From Qipengyuania vulgaris (GTDB taxonomy: Bacteria > Pseudomonadota > Alphaproteobacteria > Sphingomonadales > Sphingomonadaceae), in the NCBI GenBank assembly GCA_000756795.1, contig CCSI01000008.1, positions 1 through 64,000 on the forward strand: DNA of 64,000 nt, in the 5' to 3' direction. Position numbers and translations under genes: made by a program. The notes beneath the pieces were generated by a model. That model was not told the DNA's origin and searched no databases. It was given only the letters and a program-made list of their open reading frames with translations. Within the stretch, counting starts at the first letter, position 1. Each line of letters starts with the position of its first letter. Positions 54,476 to 62,488 of the stretch are shown here, piece after piece.

Positions 54476-55293
54476 TGCGCCTCTCGATCCGCCACACCAC
54501 TCGCTATCGCTTCGACAATCCGGTCGTGCACGCGCTCCAGCGCCTGCGACTGACGCCCAAGGAAACCCAGGGTCAGGAAATCCTCGAATGGGAAATGGAG
54601 TACGAGAATGCGCATGAGGAGCTGACCTATGAGGACCAGCACCACAACACGACCACGCTGGTCGGGGTGGAGCCGGAGACGACCGAAGTCACCATCACCT
54701 GCCGCGGCAAGGTCGACACGAGCGACCAAGCAGGTGTCATCGGCCGCCATGCCGGACATCTGCCCTTGTGGAGTTTCCTGTCGCAGACGCGACTGACCCG
54801 TCCCGGTCCGGGCATGAAAAAGCTCATCGCCGACCTTGAGAAACACGAAGGCGAACGGCTCGACATGCTGCATGAATTGTCGCGAAGCACGCTCGACCGT
54901 GTCGATTACCAGGTCGGCAAGACCAACTGGAACACCACCGCCGAAGAGGCCTACGCCGCCAAGAACGGCGTGTGCCAGGACCATGCACATATCTTCATCG
55001 GCGCGGCCCGCGCGCTCGATGTGCCGGCGCGTTATGTCTCGGGCTACCTCATGATGAACGATCGCATCGAGCAGGAGGCGACCCACGCCTGGGCGGAAGC
55101 CTATGTCGAGGGGCTCGGCTGGGTCGGCTTCGACATTTCCAACGGCATCAGCCCCGACGAGCGCTATGTCCGCGTCGCCACGGGCCGCGACTATCGCGAT
55201 GCCTCGCCCGTCACCGGTATCAGCTTCGGCAACACCAGCCAGATGCTCGAAGTCGATGTCGAGGTCGAGCAGCAGCAAATTCAGCAGCAGTAA
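54475..55293 (+). CDS. Transglutaminase-like cysteine protease, Anbu operon
   Basis: The 272-residue protein has the bacterial transglutaminase N-domain (RHTTRYRFDNPV) and a papain-like core with Cys in NGVCQDHAH, His in EATHAWAEAYVEG and Asp in WVGFDISN. The triad is complete. It probably acts as a peptidase or amidase on the product of the ATP-grasp enzyme, as predicted for such operons, not as a cross-linking transglutaminase. ATG 54475 overlaps the preceding stop, and the Anbu gene starts 13 nt later. Confidence 0.93.
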   Translation: MRLSIRHTTRYRFDNPVVHALQRLRLTPKETQGQEILEWEMEYENAHEELTYEDQHHNTTTLVGVEPETTEVTITCRGKVDTSDQAGVIGRHAGHLPLWSFLSQTRLTRPGPGMKKLIADLEKHEGERLDMLHELSRSTLDRVDYQVGKTNWNTTAEEAYAAKNGVCQDHAHIFIGAARALDVPARYVSGYLMMNDRIEQEATHAWAEAYVEGLGWVGFDISNGISPDERYVRVATGRDYRDASPVTGISFGNTSQMLEVDVEVEQQQIQQQ

Positions 55294-55306
55294 CGAAAGA
55301 AAAACA

Positions 55307-56056
55307 ATGACCTATTGCGTGGGAATGAAGCTCGACAAGGGCCTAGTGCTGATGAGCGACACGCGCACCAATTCGGGCGTCGACAACATCTCGGTCTTCC
55401 GCAAGATGTTCACCTGGCAGGTTCCGGGCGAGCGCATCATCACGCTGATGACGGCGGGCAACCTTGCCACGACGCAGGCTGTTATCAGCCAGCTTGAAGA
55501 GCGCACGAAAGAGCCCGACGAGCGCGACAACATCCTTTTGAAGACACCGACGATGTTCCAGGTCGCCACCGAAATCGGCAACCTTATGCGTAACATCATC
55601 GGTGAGCGGCAGGACGCCAATGGTGTGAAGGGCAGGGGCCGTTTCACCGCTTCCATTATCGTGGCAGGCCAGATCAAGGGCATGGAGCCGCGCCTGTTCA
55701 TGGTCTATCCGGAAGGCAATTTCATCGAGGCCAGCCTCGACACGCCTTTCTTCCAGATTGGCGAAACCAAATATGGCCGTCCCATCATCATACGCGGCTA
55801 TGACAAGCAGATGAGCCTCGAGGACGGGGTGAAGCTGCTGATGGTCAGCTTCGATTCCACGCTGAAGGCCAATCTGTCGGTGGGCTTGCCGATTGATGTG
55901 CAGGTCATCGGCCGCGACGACTACGAGGCCAGCCACGAGCACCGCATCAGCCATGACGACAGCTACTTTTCCGCCATTTCGGCTGGCTGGGGCGATGCGC
56001 TGAAAAACGCTTTCCATTCGCTGCCCGACTATAGTTTCTATCGCGGCGACGACTGA
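55307..56056 (+). CDS. Anbu, proteasome-like self-compartmentalised protease subunit
   Basis: The 249-residue protein belongs to the Anbu (ancestral beta subunit, COG3484-type) branch of the proteasome/HslV superfamily. After removal of Met1 the new N-terminal residue is Thr, giving TYCVGMKLDKGLVLMSDTR with Thr1 and Asp17 in the positions used by proteasome subunits, and Lys32 near the third site. ATG 55307 is required for this; upstream in-frame codons overlap the transglutaminase gene. It is the last gene of the ATP-grasp/alpha-E/transglutaminase unit. Its physiological substrates are not known. Confidence 0.93.
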   Translation: MTYCVGMKLDKGLVLMSDTRTNSGVDNISVFRKMFTWQVPGERIITLMTAGNLATTQAVISQLEERTKEPDERDNILLKTPTMFQVATEIGNLMRNIIGERQDANGVKGRGRFTASIIVAGQIKGMEPRLFMVYPEGNFIEASLDTPFFQIGETKYGRPIIIRGYDKQMSLEDGVKLLMVSFDSTLKANLSVGLPIDVQVIGRDDYEASHEHRISHDDSYFSAISAGWGDALKNAFHSLPDYSFYRGDD

Positions 56057-56182
56057 CTGACCGGATACATCAAAAGCTAATTGGTCCGGTGCGGAGGTAA
56101 TTTCCCCATCCGTAAACCATGGCGAATTGTAATATACCGCCATGTTTACAACCATATGCGTAATGATACGGAATGCGCAGAA

Positions 56183-56198
56183 CTACGCAGTGCCGTAG
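56183..56198. promoter_or_regulatory. Inverted repeat upstream of the LuxR-type regulator
   Basis: CTACG (56183-56187) and CGTAG (56194-56198) are separated by six bases, ending 10 bases before the ATG. It may be an autoregulatory operator. The arms are short. Confidence 0.3.
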
Positions 56199-56208
56199 CG
56201 TCTTTCGC

Positions 56209-56838
56209 ATGACCCAGCGAAGCACTCTCCACATCGTCGATGGCTCCTGCCGCTCCCGTGCCGAACAGGCTCGGCTCGGGTTCGAAAACGGCTATCACTG
56301 CGAAATCTATTCGGATCTGGCGGAGCTCATGCTCAGTCCCCCGAACCGTGGCATCATCCTCGCGCGGGATGACGAGGGCGGGGGGCGCGTCGACGAAGTG
56401 CTCAGCCATCTCTCGCGCGCCGGTGTTTGGGTGCCAGTCGTGGCGACTTCGCAAGACCCTCGGCCCGGACAGGTGGTTGCCGCGATCAAGGCGGGGGCGC
56501 TCGATTATCTCCGCCTGCCCCTTCGGCCAGAACGGCTGCAGGAAGCAGTCAACCGGATAGAACGCGAAGCGGTCGCCTATGGCGAGGCGCGGCGCAAGAT
56601 GATCGAGGCGCGCAATCGAATTGCCAGCCTGTCCCCGCGTGAACGCGAAGTGCTCGACTGGCTGGCCGAGGGGCGCAGCAACAAGATGATCGCCCGCGAA
56701 CTCCACATCAGCCCGCGCACGGTGGAAATCCACCGCGCCAACATGATGAGCAAGCTTGGCGCCCACCATGCGGCCGAAGCGGTTCGGCTGCGGATAGAGG
56801 CCCATCTCGATGGCGGACAGAGAATGCAGGCAGGTTGA
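56209..56838 (+). CDS. LuxR-type regulator with degenerate receiver domain
   Basis: The 209-residue protein (from ATG 56209; an in-frame ATG at 56173 is possible) has an N-terminal receiver-like domain and a C-terminal LuxR helix-turn-helix (LSPREREVLDWLAEGRSNKMIARELHISPRTVEIHRANMM). In the receiver, the phospho-acceptor position after strand 3 reads GIILARDD, where Ala replaces the usual Asp, and the conserved Lys of LPLRPERL is lost. It is thus probably phosphorylation-independent. It follows the Anbu operon by 150 bp, but no shared role is shown. An inverted repeat lies just upstream. Confidence 0.88.
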   Translation: MTQRSTLHIVDGSCRSRAEQARLGFENGYHCEIYSDLAELMLSPPNRGIILARDDEGGGRVDEVLSHLSRAGVWVPVVATSQDPRPGQVVAAIKAGALDYLRLPLRPERLQEAVNRIEREAVAYGEARRKMIEARNRIASLSPREREVLDWLAEGRSNKMIARELHISPRTVEIHRANMMSKLGAHHAAEAVRLRIEAHLDGGQRMQAG

Positions 56839-56887
56839 AGACCTGCCCGCCCTTCGGTTCGCACCAATTCTCCAGTCGTCGGGAAAA

Positions 56888-57553
56888 TTAGCGGCAGAAA
56901 CTGCCGTTGCCATGTTCAAGATGGAGATGGTCGGCATGGGCTGCATTGTAATCGGGACCGAGCACGGTGCCGAACCGTTTGCAGGCGCTGCGATGGACGG
57001 TGCGCAGAAACTCGCGCTCCTTCTCACCAGCATTCCAGCCTGATTTCACGCTGATGCGCCTGCCGTCCTCGAGAACGAAGGCGCCGATATCGACCGCCTC
57101 CGCCCGCGAATGGGCTGAGCGGCGCGAAGTGCCTGCGACATTGCGGCAGGAATAGCTACCCATGGTCTCGATACGCGCAAGCGGGCTGCCGAGTAATTGC
57201 CGCGCCGCGCGGTCCACCCCGTAACGCGCCCAAGCGGCGAAAGTATTGGCCATCGGGCAGGCGAGGGGGCCAAGATTGGTCACGACCAGCGGGCCGAGGT
57301 CGCCGCCCACGCGGTCGAGCTGGACGCTGTCGAGCGCTTGGCAGCCTGCGCCATAATAACGGTCGGAAAGGGGAGCGAATTCAGCTCCACTTGCGCTTAG
57401 CTCGCGCACGCATTGCCGCGCTTCGGGCTTCTCCCAATTTGCCGAGCCGCTGCCCGAGGTGGGCGCGCGGGAAACCGGTTCGCGTGTTTCTGGAGAGACG
57501 CCGCATCCGGTCAGCGCAAGAGGAAGAAACGCTATGGCAGGGATGCGGCGCAT
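56888..57553 (-). CDS. Extensin-like (LAS-family) periplasmic protein
   Basis: The 221-residue protein has a signal peptide with a lipobox-like LTGC, so it is exported and possibly lipidated. The C-terminal extensin-like domain shows SAHSRAEAVDIGAFVL (His and Asp metal ligands) and NAAHADHLHLE (His-x-His), the zinc pattern of LAS peptidases such as D-Ala-D-Ala carboxypeptidases. Six cysteines are distributed as in the family. It is probably a peptidoglycan-acting metallopeptidase, though activity of this family is not established. ATG 57553 follows GGGAG by 6 nt. Confidence 0.88.
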   Translation of the reverse strand: MRRIPAIAFLPLALTGCGVSPETREPVSRAPTSGSGSANWEKPEARQCVRELSASGAEFAPLSDRYYGAGCQALDSVQLDRVGGDLGPLVVTNLGPLACPMANTFAAWARYGVDRAARQLLGSPLARIETMGSYSCRNVAGTSRRSAHSRAEAVDIGAFVLEDGRRISVKSGWNAGEKEREFLRTVHRSACKRFGTVLGPDYNAAHADHLHLEHGNGSFCR

Positions 57554-57616
57554 GAGTATCTCCCTATGCCGGGTATGGTTAACACCGACCTAACGACGGC
57601 CAGCAACTTCGCGACG

Positions 57617-57651
57617 TTGACTTCTGCTATTTAGGTTATTAGCTAAATAGC
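57617..57651 (+). promoter_or_regulatory. Promoter and 9-bp inverted-repeat operator of the sdpR-type gene
   Basis: GCTATTTAG (57626-57634) and CTAAATAGC (57643-57651) form a perfect inverted repeat with an 8-base spacer, ending one base before the ATG. TTGACT (57617-57622), a 17-base spacer and TAGCTA (57640-57645) would place the transcript start at or one base before the ATG. The repeat covers the -10, so self-repression by the ArsR-type protein is likely. Confidence 0.6.
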
Positions 57652-57652
57652 T

Positions 57653-57952
57653 ATGACAAGCGTGTTCGATGCCCTGTCCCATCCCATCCGGCGCGAGGTG
57701 CTGGAACTGCTTAAGCACGGCGGGCACACGGCTGGCGAGTTGGCGGACCATTTCCCGGTCTCCAAGCCAACCATGTCGGGCCATTTCGCCAAGCTGAAGG
57801 CCGCAGGCCTCATCCTCGGCGAAAACCGGGCAGGCAGCATTGTCTACACGCTCAATATGTCGACGCTTGAAGAAGCGCTGCACGGCTTCATGGCGCGCAT
57901 GGAAATCGCCCGCAAAGAAGCCCCCGGCAGCAGCAAAGGAGAGACTCCGTGA
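57653..57952 (+). CDS. ArsR-family regulator, SdpR-like autorepressor
   Basis: The 99-residue winged-helix protein has the ArsR/SdpR pattern: SVFDALSHPIRREVLELLKHGG, GELADHFPVSKPTMSGHFAKLKAAGLI and a beta-wing LGENRAGSIVYTLN. No metal-binding cysteines are seen, fitting SdpR-like repressors. ATG 57653 has no ribosome site, because the promoter/operator runs right up to it, so the mRNA may be leaderless. It overlaps the membrane-protein gene downstream (GTGA), the same arrangement as Bacillus sdpR-sdpI. Confidence 0.92.
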   Translation: MTSVFDALSHPIRREVLELLKHGGHTAGELADHFPVSKPTMSGHFAKLKAAGLILGENRAGSIVYTLNMSTLEEALHGFMARMEIARKEAPGSSKGETP

Positions 57953-58611
57953 ATGTGAAGCGCCCGCTTATTGCCGGTCTCGCTGTGGCCGCTGCCATGG
58001 TCGTTTTCGCCTTCGTGACGGCTGCGCGCCTGCCCGCCGATGCGGTGCTTCCGACGCATTGGAACGCGCGCGGCGAGCCCGATGCCTTCAGTCCGGCACT
58101 CTGGGCGCTGCTCTTCCCCGCCCTGCTCGCGGCAGGAACTTCATTGGGTTTCGCGCTCATCCCGCGTATCGAGCCGCTGCAAGAAAAGCTCGAAGGCTCG
58201 GCCCCGTTGCTGCGCGCGAGCTGGATTGGCATCATGCTGCTGTTTCTCATCATCCAGGGCACCATCGGCCTGCCCGCCTACGGTATCGAGGTGCCGGTCA
58301 ACGCCATCATGATCGGCGTCGGACTGATGCTGGTGATGCTCGGCAATGCGCTGCCCAAAAGCCGGCCCGGCTTCTTCGTCGGCATTCGCACACCTTGGGC
58401 CATCCTTGATGCCGACAACTGGATTGCCACGCACCGTCTGGGCGGCAAGCTGATGATGCTCGCAGGCCTTGCGATTATCGTCGCCAGCGTCATGCCTCTG
58501 AGCGCGGAGGCCATCGGCATCGTGGTATTGGTATCGGTATTCAGCGCCGCGCTGATACCCTTCGTCTACAGCTGGTGGCTGTGGCAGAGCGGTAAGGCCA
58601 ACAAGGCCTGA
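57949..58611 (+). CDS. SdpI-family membrane protein (DUF1648 + SdpI)
   Basis: The 220-residue protein has about six transmembrane helices. Residues 35-50 show LPTHWNARGEPDAF, the DUF1648 signature, and the second half has the SdpI pattern LPKSRPGFFVGIRTPWAILDADNW with ATHRLGGKLM. In Bacillus SdpI is an immunity protein and signal relay for the toxin SDP; here no toxin gene is seen. GTG 57949 overlaps the repressor stop and is preceded by AAGGAG. It probably senses a membrane-active stress and relieves the repressor. Confidence 0.9.
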   Translation: MNVKRPLIAGLAVAAAMVVFAFVTAARLPADAVLPTHWNARGEPDAFSPALWALLFPALLAAGTSLGFALIPRIEPLQEKLEGSAPLLRASWIGIMLLFLIIQGTIGLPAYGIEVPVNAIMIGVGLMLVMLGNALPKSRPGFFVGIRTPWAILDADNWIATHRLGGKLMMLAGLAIIVASVMPLSAEAIGIVVLVSVFSAALIPFVYSWWLWQSGKANKA

Positions 58612-58618
58612 GCAGCAT

Positions 58619-58990
58619 TTACTCGGGCGCGAGCACCTGCTCCCATAATTCGATTTTCACGCCGTCGGGGTCGAGCAGCCAGGCGAACTTGCCATAGCCT
58701 TCGTCGACGCTGTCGAGCACATCGACGCCCTTGTCCTTCAATTGCGCCACGAAGGTTTCGAGGTCGTCGACGCGTAGGTTTATCATGAATCCGCCCTGTC
58801 CCGGCTTAATATATTCCGCGTCCTTGAAATGGCTGATGAGCGAATAGGGCTTGTCGCCGGTCTCCTCGGCCCAGTCGAGTTGCGGCCCGTAAGGCCCGTC
58901 GATACCGAGAGTGTCGCGATACCAGGCCCGCGTCGCCTCGGGGTCCTTCACGACGTAAAACACGCCCCCCAGTCCGGTGATTTTCGCCAT
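58619..58990 (-). CDS. VOC-family (glyoxalase/dioxygenase fold) protein
   Basis: The 123-residue protein has the vicinal-oxygen-chelate fold: GGVFYVVKDPEATRAWYRDTLGI at the start and WLLDPDGVKIELWE at the end, where the Glu is a typical metal ligand. Start is ATG 58990; the longer open frame overlaps the divergent gene. It is a single-domain member with no known substrate and is not predicted to be a true glyoxalase I. The stop is 7 bases from the end of the convergent SdpI gene. Confidence 0.88.
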   Translation of the reverse strand: MAKITGLGGVFYVVKDPEATRAWYRDTLGIDGPYGPQLDWAEETGDKPYSLISHFKDAEYIKPGQGGFMINLRVDDLETFVAQLKDKGVDVLDSVDEGYGKFAWLLDPDGVKIELWEQVLAPE

Positions 58991-59065
58991 CTCGCCTTTC
59001 TCCCTTGATTGGCGGAAGACTGCCACAGGATTTCCCTTGGCGCAAAAGCCTGTATTGAGGGGGCA

Positions 59066-59485
59066 ATGATTTCGGTGCGCACCATCCTCACCTACGGCAC
59101 CTTCGACCTGTTCCATGTCGGGCACCTGCGCCTGCTCGAACGGCTGGCGGCTATGGGCGACCGGCTGGTGGTCGCAGTATCGACCGACGAATTCAACACC
59201 GAGAAGGGCAAGTCTTCCCTCATTCCGTATGAGGACCGCGCGGCCATCGTCGGCGCACTCTCCTGTGTGGACGAAGTCATCCCTGAGAAAAGCTGGGACC
59301 AGAAAGAGAGCGACGTGCTTGCGGTGGGCGCCGACGTGCTGGCGATGGGCGATGACTGGCAGGGGAAGTTCGACCACCTCTCGCACCTGTGCGAAGTGGT
59401 TTACCTCCCGCGCACCGAGGGCGTAAGCACCACCACCATCAAGGGCCAGCTCGTGCCCCGCAGCACCGACCTGCCCGACGCATGA
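59066..59485 (+). CDS. Glycerol-3-phosphate cytidylyltransferase-like protein (TagD type)
   Basis: The 139-residue nucleotidyltransferase has the HxGH motif in GTFDLFHVGHLRLLERL and the closing motif RTEGVSTTTIK (RTxGISTT-type), both diagnostic for the TagD/CTP:glycerol-3-phosphate branch. Length matches TagD. It would make CDP-glycerol or a related CDP-alcohol. ATG 59066 has GAGGGGG upstream. The stop overlaps the LicD gene start (ATGA). Such pairs are known from teichoic-acid synthesis in Gram-positives, and are unusual in this genomic setting. Confidence 0.9.
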   Translation: MISVRTILTYGTFDLFHVGHLRLLERLAAMGDRLVVAVSTDEFNTEKGKSSLIPYEDRAAIVGALSCVDEVIPEKSWDQKESDVLAVGADVLAMGDDWQGKFDHLSHLCEVVYLPRTEGVSTTTIKGQLVPRSTDLPDA

Positions 59486-60330
59486 TCGAATATACCGACG
59501 GCAAGCCGAGCGCCGACCTTGTGCGCCTTCAGGCCACGCTGTCGGAGATGGCAGAGCGGGTGCTGGCGTTTTGCCGGACCCACGACATTCCGATTGTTTT
59601 CATCGGCGGCACGGCTCTCGGCGCGGTGCGCGATAGCGGGTTCATCCCGTGGGACGACGACATCGACCTCGCCCTGATGCGCAAAGACTACCGGCGCTTC
59701 GCCGCCGCCTTTCGCGAGCATGGCATCGAGGGGCTGGTCCTGCAGGACTGGGATAGCGACCCGTCCTATCATCACGCGTTCGGACGGCTCAGGCTGGAGG
59801 GCACGCGCATCGACGAGCCCGACTTCGAAGGCACGGGGATGCACGAGGGCATTTTCATCGACCTTTTCATTTATGACGAACTACCGCGTTGGGGCGTATT
59901 GCGCAGTCTCCAACGGATGCTGCTCGGCCTCGCGAACCTCGTCATCATGCCCCCTGCCGTAGACGCCAAGCTGGCGGCGCGAGGGCAGTCACGAGGGCTG
60001 GCCCGCCGTATTGGCCTCGCGCTGCGAAGGGCAGGGCTCGCACCCCTTGCAATCCGGATGCGCGAGAAGGTCAGCCGCTGGGGCGAGGGCAGCGGGAGCG
60101 GGGTCATCGACAGCTTCCCGATGCTGGGCGTGAGCAAGTGGCGCAAGACCACGCTTGCCAAGTCCGACTTGCTGCCGCCGCGCCCTGCAAGGCTCGGCAC
60201 GCTCGAAGGCCATGTCCCGGCCAATGCCGAACGGTTCTTCGAACTGCACTACAACGCCAGCTGGCGCGAACCCCCGCCAGAGGATGCGCGCCAGCCCGGC
60301 CATGTCACCACGGTCGATTTCGGCGACTGA
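59482..60330 (+). CDS. LicD-family phosphotransferase
   Basis: The 282-residue protein has the LicD core: FIGGTALGAVRDSGFIPWDDDIDLALMRKDY, with the metal-binding DDDID, followed by basic helices. LicD proteins transfer a phosphoalcohol (for example phosphocholine) from a CDP donor to a glycan, and fukutin and ribitol-phosphate transferases share the fold. Next to a TagD-like enzyme, a glycerol-phosphate transfer to a surface glycan is a plausible role. ATG 59482 overlaps the preceding stop. Ends directly before the convergent symporter stop. Confidence 0.9.
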   Translation: MIEYTDGKPSADLVRLQATLSEMAERVLAFCRTHDIPIVFIGGTALGAVRDSGFIPWDDDIDLALMRKDYRRFAAAFREHGIEGLVLQDWDSDPSYHHAFGRLRLEGTRIDEPDFEGTGMHEGIFIDLFIYDELPRWGVLRSLQRMLLGLANLVIMPPAVDAKLAARGQSRGLARRIGLALRRAGLAPLAIRMREKVSRWGEGSGSGVIDSFPMLGVSKWRKTTLAKSDLLPPRPARLGTLEGHVPANAERFFELHYNASWREPPPEDARQPGHVTTVDFGD

Positions 60331-61809
60331 TTACGCGGTTTGCGCGGCCGGCGCTTTCGCCGTCGCCTTGCTCACCACAACGATAGCGAGCCATGCGGCG
60401 ATGAAGCCCGGGACGATTTCGTAAAGACCTGCGTCCATGCCCGGAAGCGCGCCGTTCCAGCCCAGTGCAATCCACGCCGCAACCGTTGCCGCGCCGGTTA
60501 CGAGGCCTGCAACCGCGCCCGCGCCGGTCATCTTCTTCCATGTCAGCGACAGGATGATGAGCGGACCGAAGGCCGCGCCGAAGCCTGCCCATGCATTGGA
60601 AACGAGGCCGAGGACTTGGCTTTCGGGATCGCTCGAGACCCAGATTGCCGCCAGCGCCACCAGCGCTACGCAGACGCGGCCGACATTCACGCTTTCACGC
60701 TCGCTCGCCTGCTTGCGGAAGAACAGCTTGTAGAAGTCTTCCGTCAGCGAGGAGGATGCCACCAGCAGCTGGGAGGAAATCGTCGACATGATGGCGGCAA
60801 GAAGTGCTGCCAGCAGGAAACCAGTGATGAGCGGGTGGAACAAGAGGTTCGCCAGCACGATGAAAATGGTCTCGGGGTTCTCGACCACCAGCCCGTTGCG
60901 CTCGACATAAGCGCGGCCCGCGATGCCGATACCGATAGAGCCAAGCAGCGCCACACCCATCCAGCTCATTCCGATATTGCGCGCGGTCTTGACCTTCTCG
61001 ACCGTGTCGATGGCCATGAAGCGCACGATGATATGCGGCTGACCGAAATAGCCGAGGCCCCAAGTCACCGCGCTGATGAAGCCGAGCAGCGTCAAGCCCT
61101 GCGTCAGGCTGAGAAAGCCCTCGACGGGCACGTCGGTCAGCGAACCCCCGCCTTCGCCGCCAGCGCCGAACATCACCACCAGCGGCATCAGCACCAGCGC
61201 GACAACCATGATGCAGCCCTGCACGAAATCGGTGAGGCTCACCGCGAGGAAGCCGCCAACCATGGTGTAGGCCAGCACGACAAGCGCGGTAATCCAAATG
61301 CCCATCATGTAATCCGACATGCCGGTATCGGGCAGGATGCCGGCGAAACTGGTCTCGAACAGCAGCCCGCCACCGACGAGACCTGCAGCTGTATAGACCG
61401 CGAAAAACACCACCACGATAAGCGCGGAAACGACACGGAGTGCTACGGCCTTGTCGGGGAAGCGGTTGGCGAGGAATTCGGGGATGGTCAGCGCATTGCC
61501 ATAGTCCTCGGTCTGCTTGCGCAGGCGCGGGGCGACGACAATCCAGTTGACCAAGGCGCCGACGAACAGGCCGATACCAATCCATGCCTCGACGAGTCCC
61601 GCGGCATAGAGCGCGCCGGGCAGGCCGAGCAGCAGCCACCCGCTCATATCCGAGGCCCCAGCCGACAGCGCGGCGACAGCGGGCGGCAGATTGCGTCCGG
61701 CAAGGAGATAGCCTTCCGAAGTTTCGGTCGAACGCTTCCAAGCCCACAGGCCGATGCCGATCATGGCGATGAAATACAGGGCGAGTGAAATTAGTGTTCC
61801 GGTTTCCAT
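60331..61809 (-). CDS. putP: Sodium/proline symporter (PutP-like)
   Basis: The 492-residue sodium:solute symporter has about 12-13 transmembrane helices. Signature stretches are SEGYLLAGRNLPPAVAALSAGASDMSGWLLLGLPGAL and WGLGYFGQPHIIVRFMAI, characteristic of PutP. Start is ATG 61809 (METGTLISLAL); the six upstream codons add nothing family-like. It imports proline (or a close amino acid) with Na+. The stop is adjacent to the convergent LicD stop. Confidence 0.94.
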   Translation of the reverse strand: METGTLISLALYFIAMIGIGLWAWKRSTETSEGYLLAGRNLPPAVAALSAGASDMSGWLLLGLPGALYAAGLVEAWIGIGLFVGALVNWIVVAPRLRKQTEDYGNALTIPEFLANRFPDKAVALRVVSALIVVVFFAVYTAAGLVGGGLLFETSFAGILPDTGMSDYMMGIWITALVVLAYTMVGGFLAVSLTDFVQGCIMVVALVLMPLVVMFGAGGEGGGSLTDVPVEGFLSLTQGLTLLGFISAVTWGLGYFGQPHIIVRFMAIDTVEKVKTARNIGMSWMGVALLGSIGIGIAGRAYVERNGLVVENPETIFIVLANLLFHPLITGFLLAALLAAIMSTISSQLLVASSSLTEDFYKLFFRKQASERESVNVGRVCVALVALAAIWVSSDPESQVLGLVSNAWAGFGAAFGPLIILSLTWKKMTGAGAVAGLVTGAATVAAWIALGWNGALPGMDAGLYEIVPGFIAAWLAIVVVSKATAKAPAAQTA

Positions 61810-61926
61810 GGAACGGGCAAGTAACAAATGTTACCGTGGCTGGCCACCTTAGTCTCCGTGAGCCGCCCGCGGGTGCCGGCAAAGACTGAGCTATGCAGCA
61901 CCGTTTGCTTGCCGTAGTGCCCATCC

Positions 61927-62475
61927 ATGAGCCGCACTTTCCATGATGAGTCGGTCGACTTGCCCGAAGGGCTCCTGACGCTTTTCCAGCGCAGCCGGGT
62001 ATCGCTGACCCTGGCCGATCTCGAACAGCCCGATTGCCCGCTCATCGCCGCCAACGACCACTTTTTCGAGCTATGCGGTTACCGAGCGGACGAGGTTATC
62101 GGTCAAAACTGCCGTTTTCTTCAGCCGGCATGCGGGGCAGGACCGGTGCGAGACCGGATGCGGCAGTTCATCACGGACGAAGCGCTGGACGACGGGAAGT
62201 TTGTCGTCCCGAACGAGACCAAGGGCGGGAAGCCTTTCCTCAACCTCATCTACATGTCCAAGTTGAAGCGCGGCGGGAAGCCGCGCCTCATCCTCGGGTC
62301 GCAATTCCGCATCAACAGCGAACGCGCGGGTATGGCGGAACTTTATGATCGTGCGCTCACCGAAGATTTGCGCAAGCTCAACCTGTTGACAACCGAAAGC
62401 AATTGGATTGTCTTGGGTAGCTTCGAGGCGCTCGCTTCGAGCAATGCGATTATTGCACAGGCACGCTTTGAATAG
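61927..62475 (+). CDS. Short LOV-domain blue-light receptor
   Basis: The 182-residue protein is a single PAS/LOV domain with flanking helices. The LOV signature GQNCRFLQ with the photoactive Cys62 is intact, and the later NETKGGKPFLNLIYMS and LILGSQF carry the Asn and Gln that bind the flavin. Helical extensions precede and follow the core, and no output domain is attached. It lies directly in front of the CheB/CheR gene and may feed a signal into it. No clear ribosome site is visible. Confidence 0.9.
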   Translation: MSRTFHDESVDLPEGLLTLFQRSRVSLTLADLEQPDCPLIAANDHFFELCGYRADEVIGQNCRFLQPACGAGPVRDRMRQFITDEALDDGKFVVPNETKGGKPFLNLIYMSKLKRGGKPRLILGSQFRINSERAGMAELYDRALTEDLRKLNLLTTESNWIVLGSFEALASSNAIIAQARFE

Positions 62476-62488
62476 GGGAACGCAGGAC

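Noticed and set aside
56060-56090. ACCGGA...TCCGGT inverted repeat after Anbu as a terminator.
   Set aside because: Six-base arms around a 19-base loop without a T-run are too weak.
61810-61832. GGAAC followed by GTT upstream of the LOV gene, resembling an EcfG general-stress promoter.
   Set aside because: The spacer is only about 15 bases, shorter than the expected 16-19, and GGAAC abuts the symporter start.
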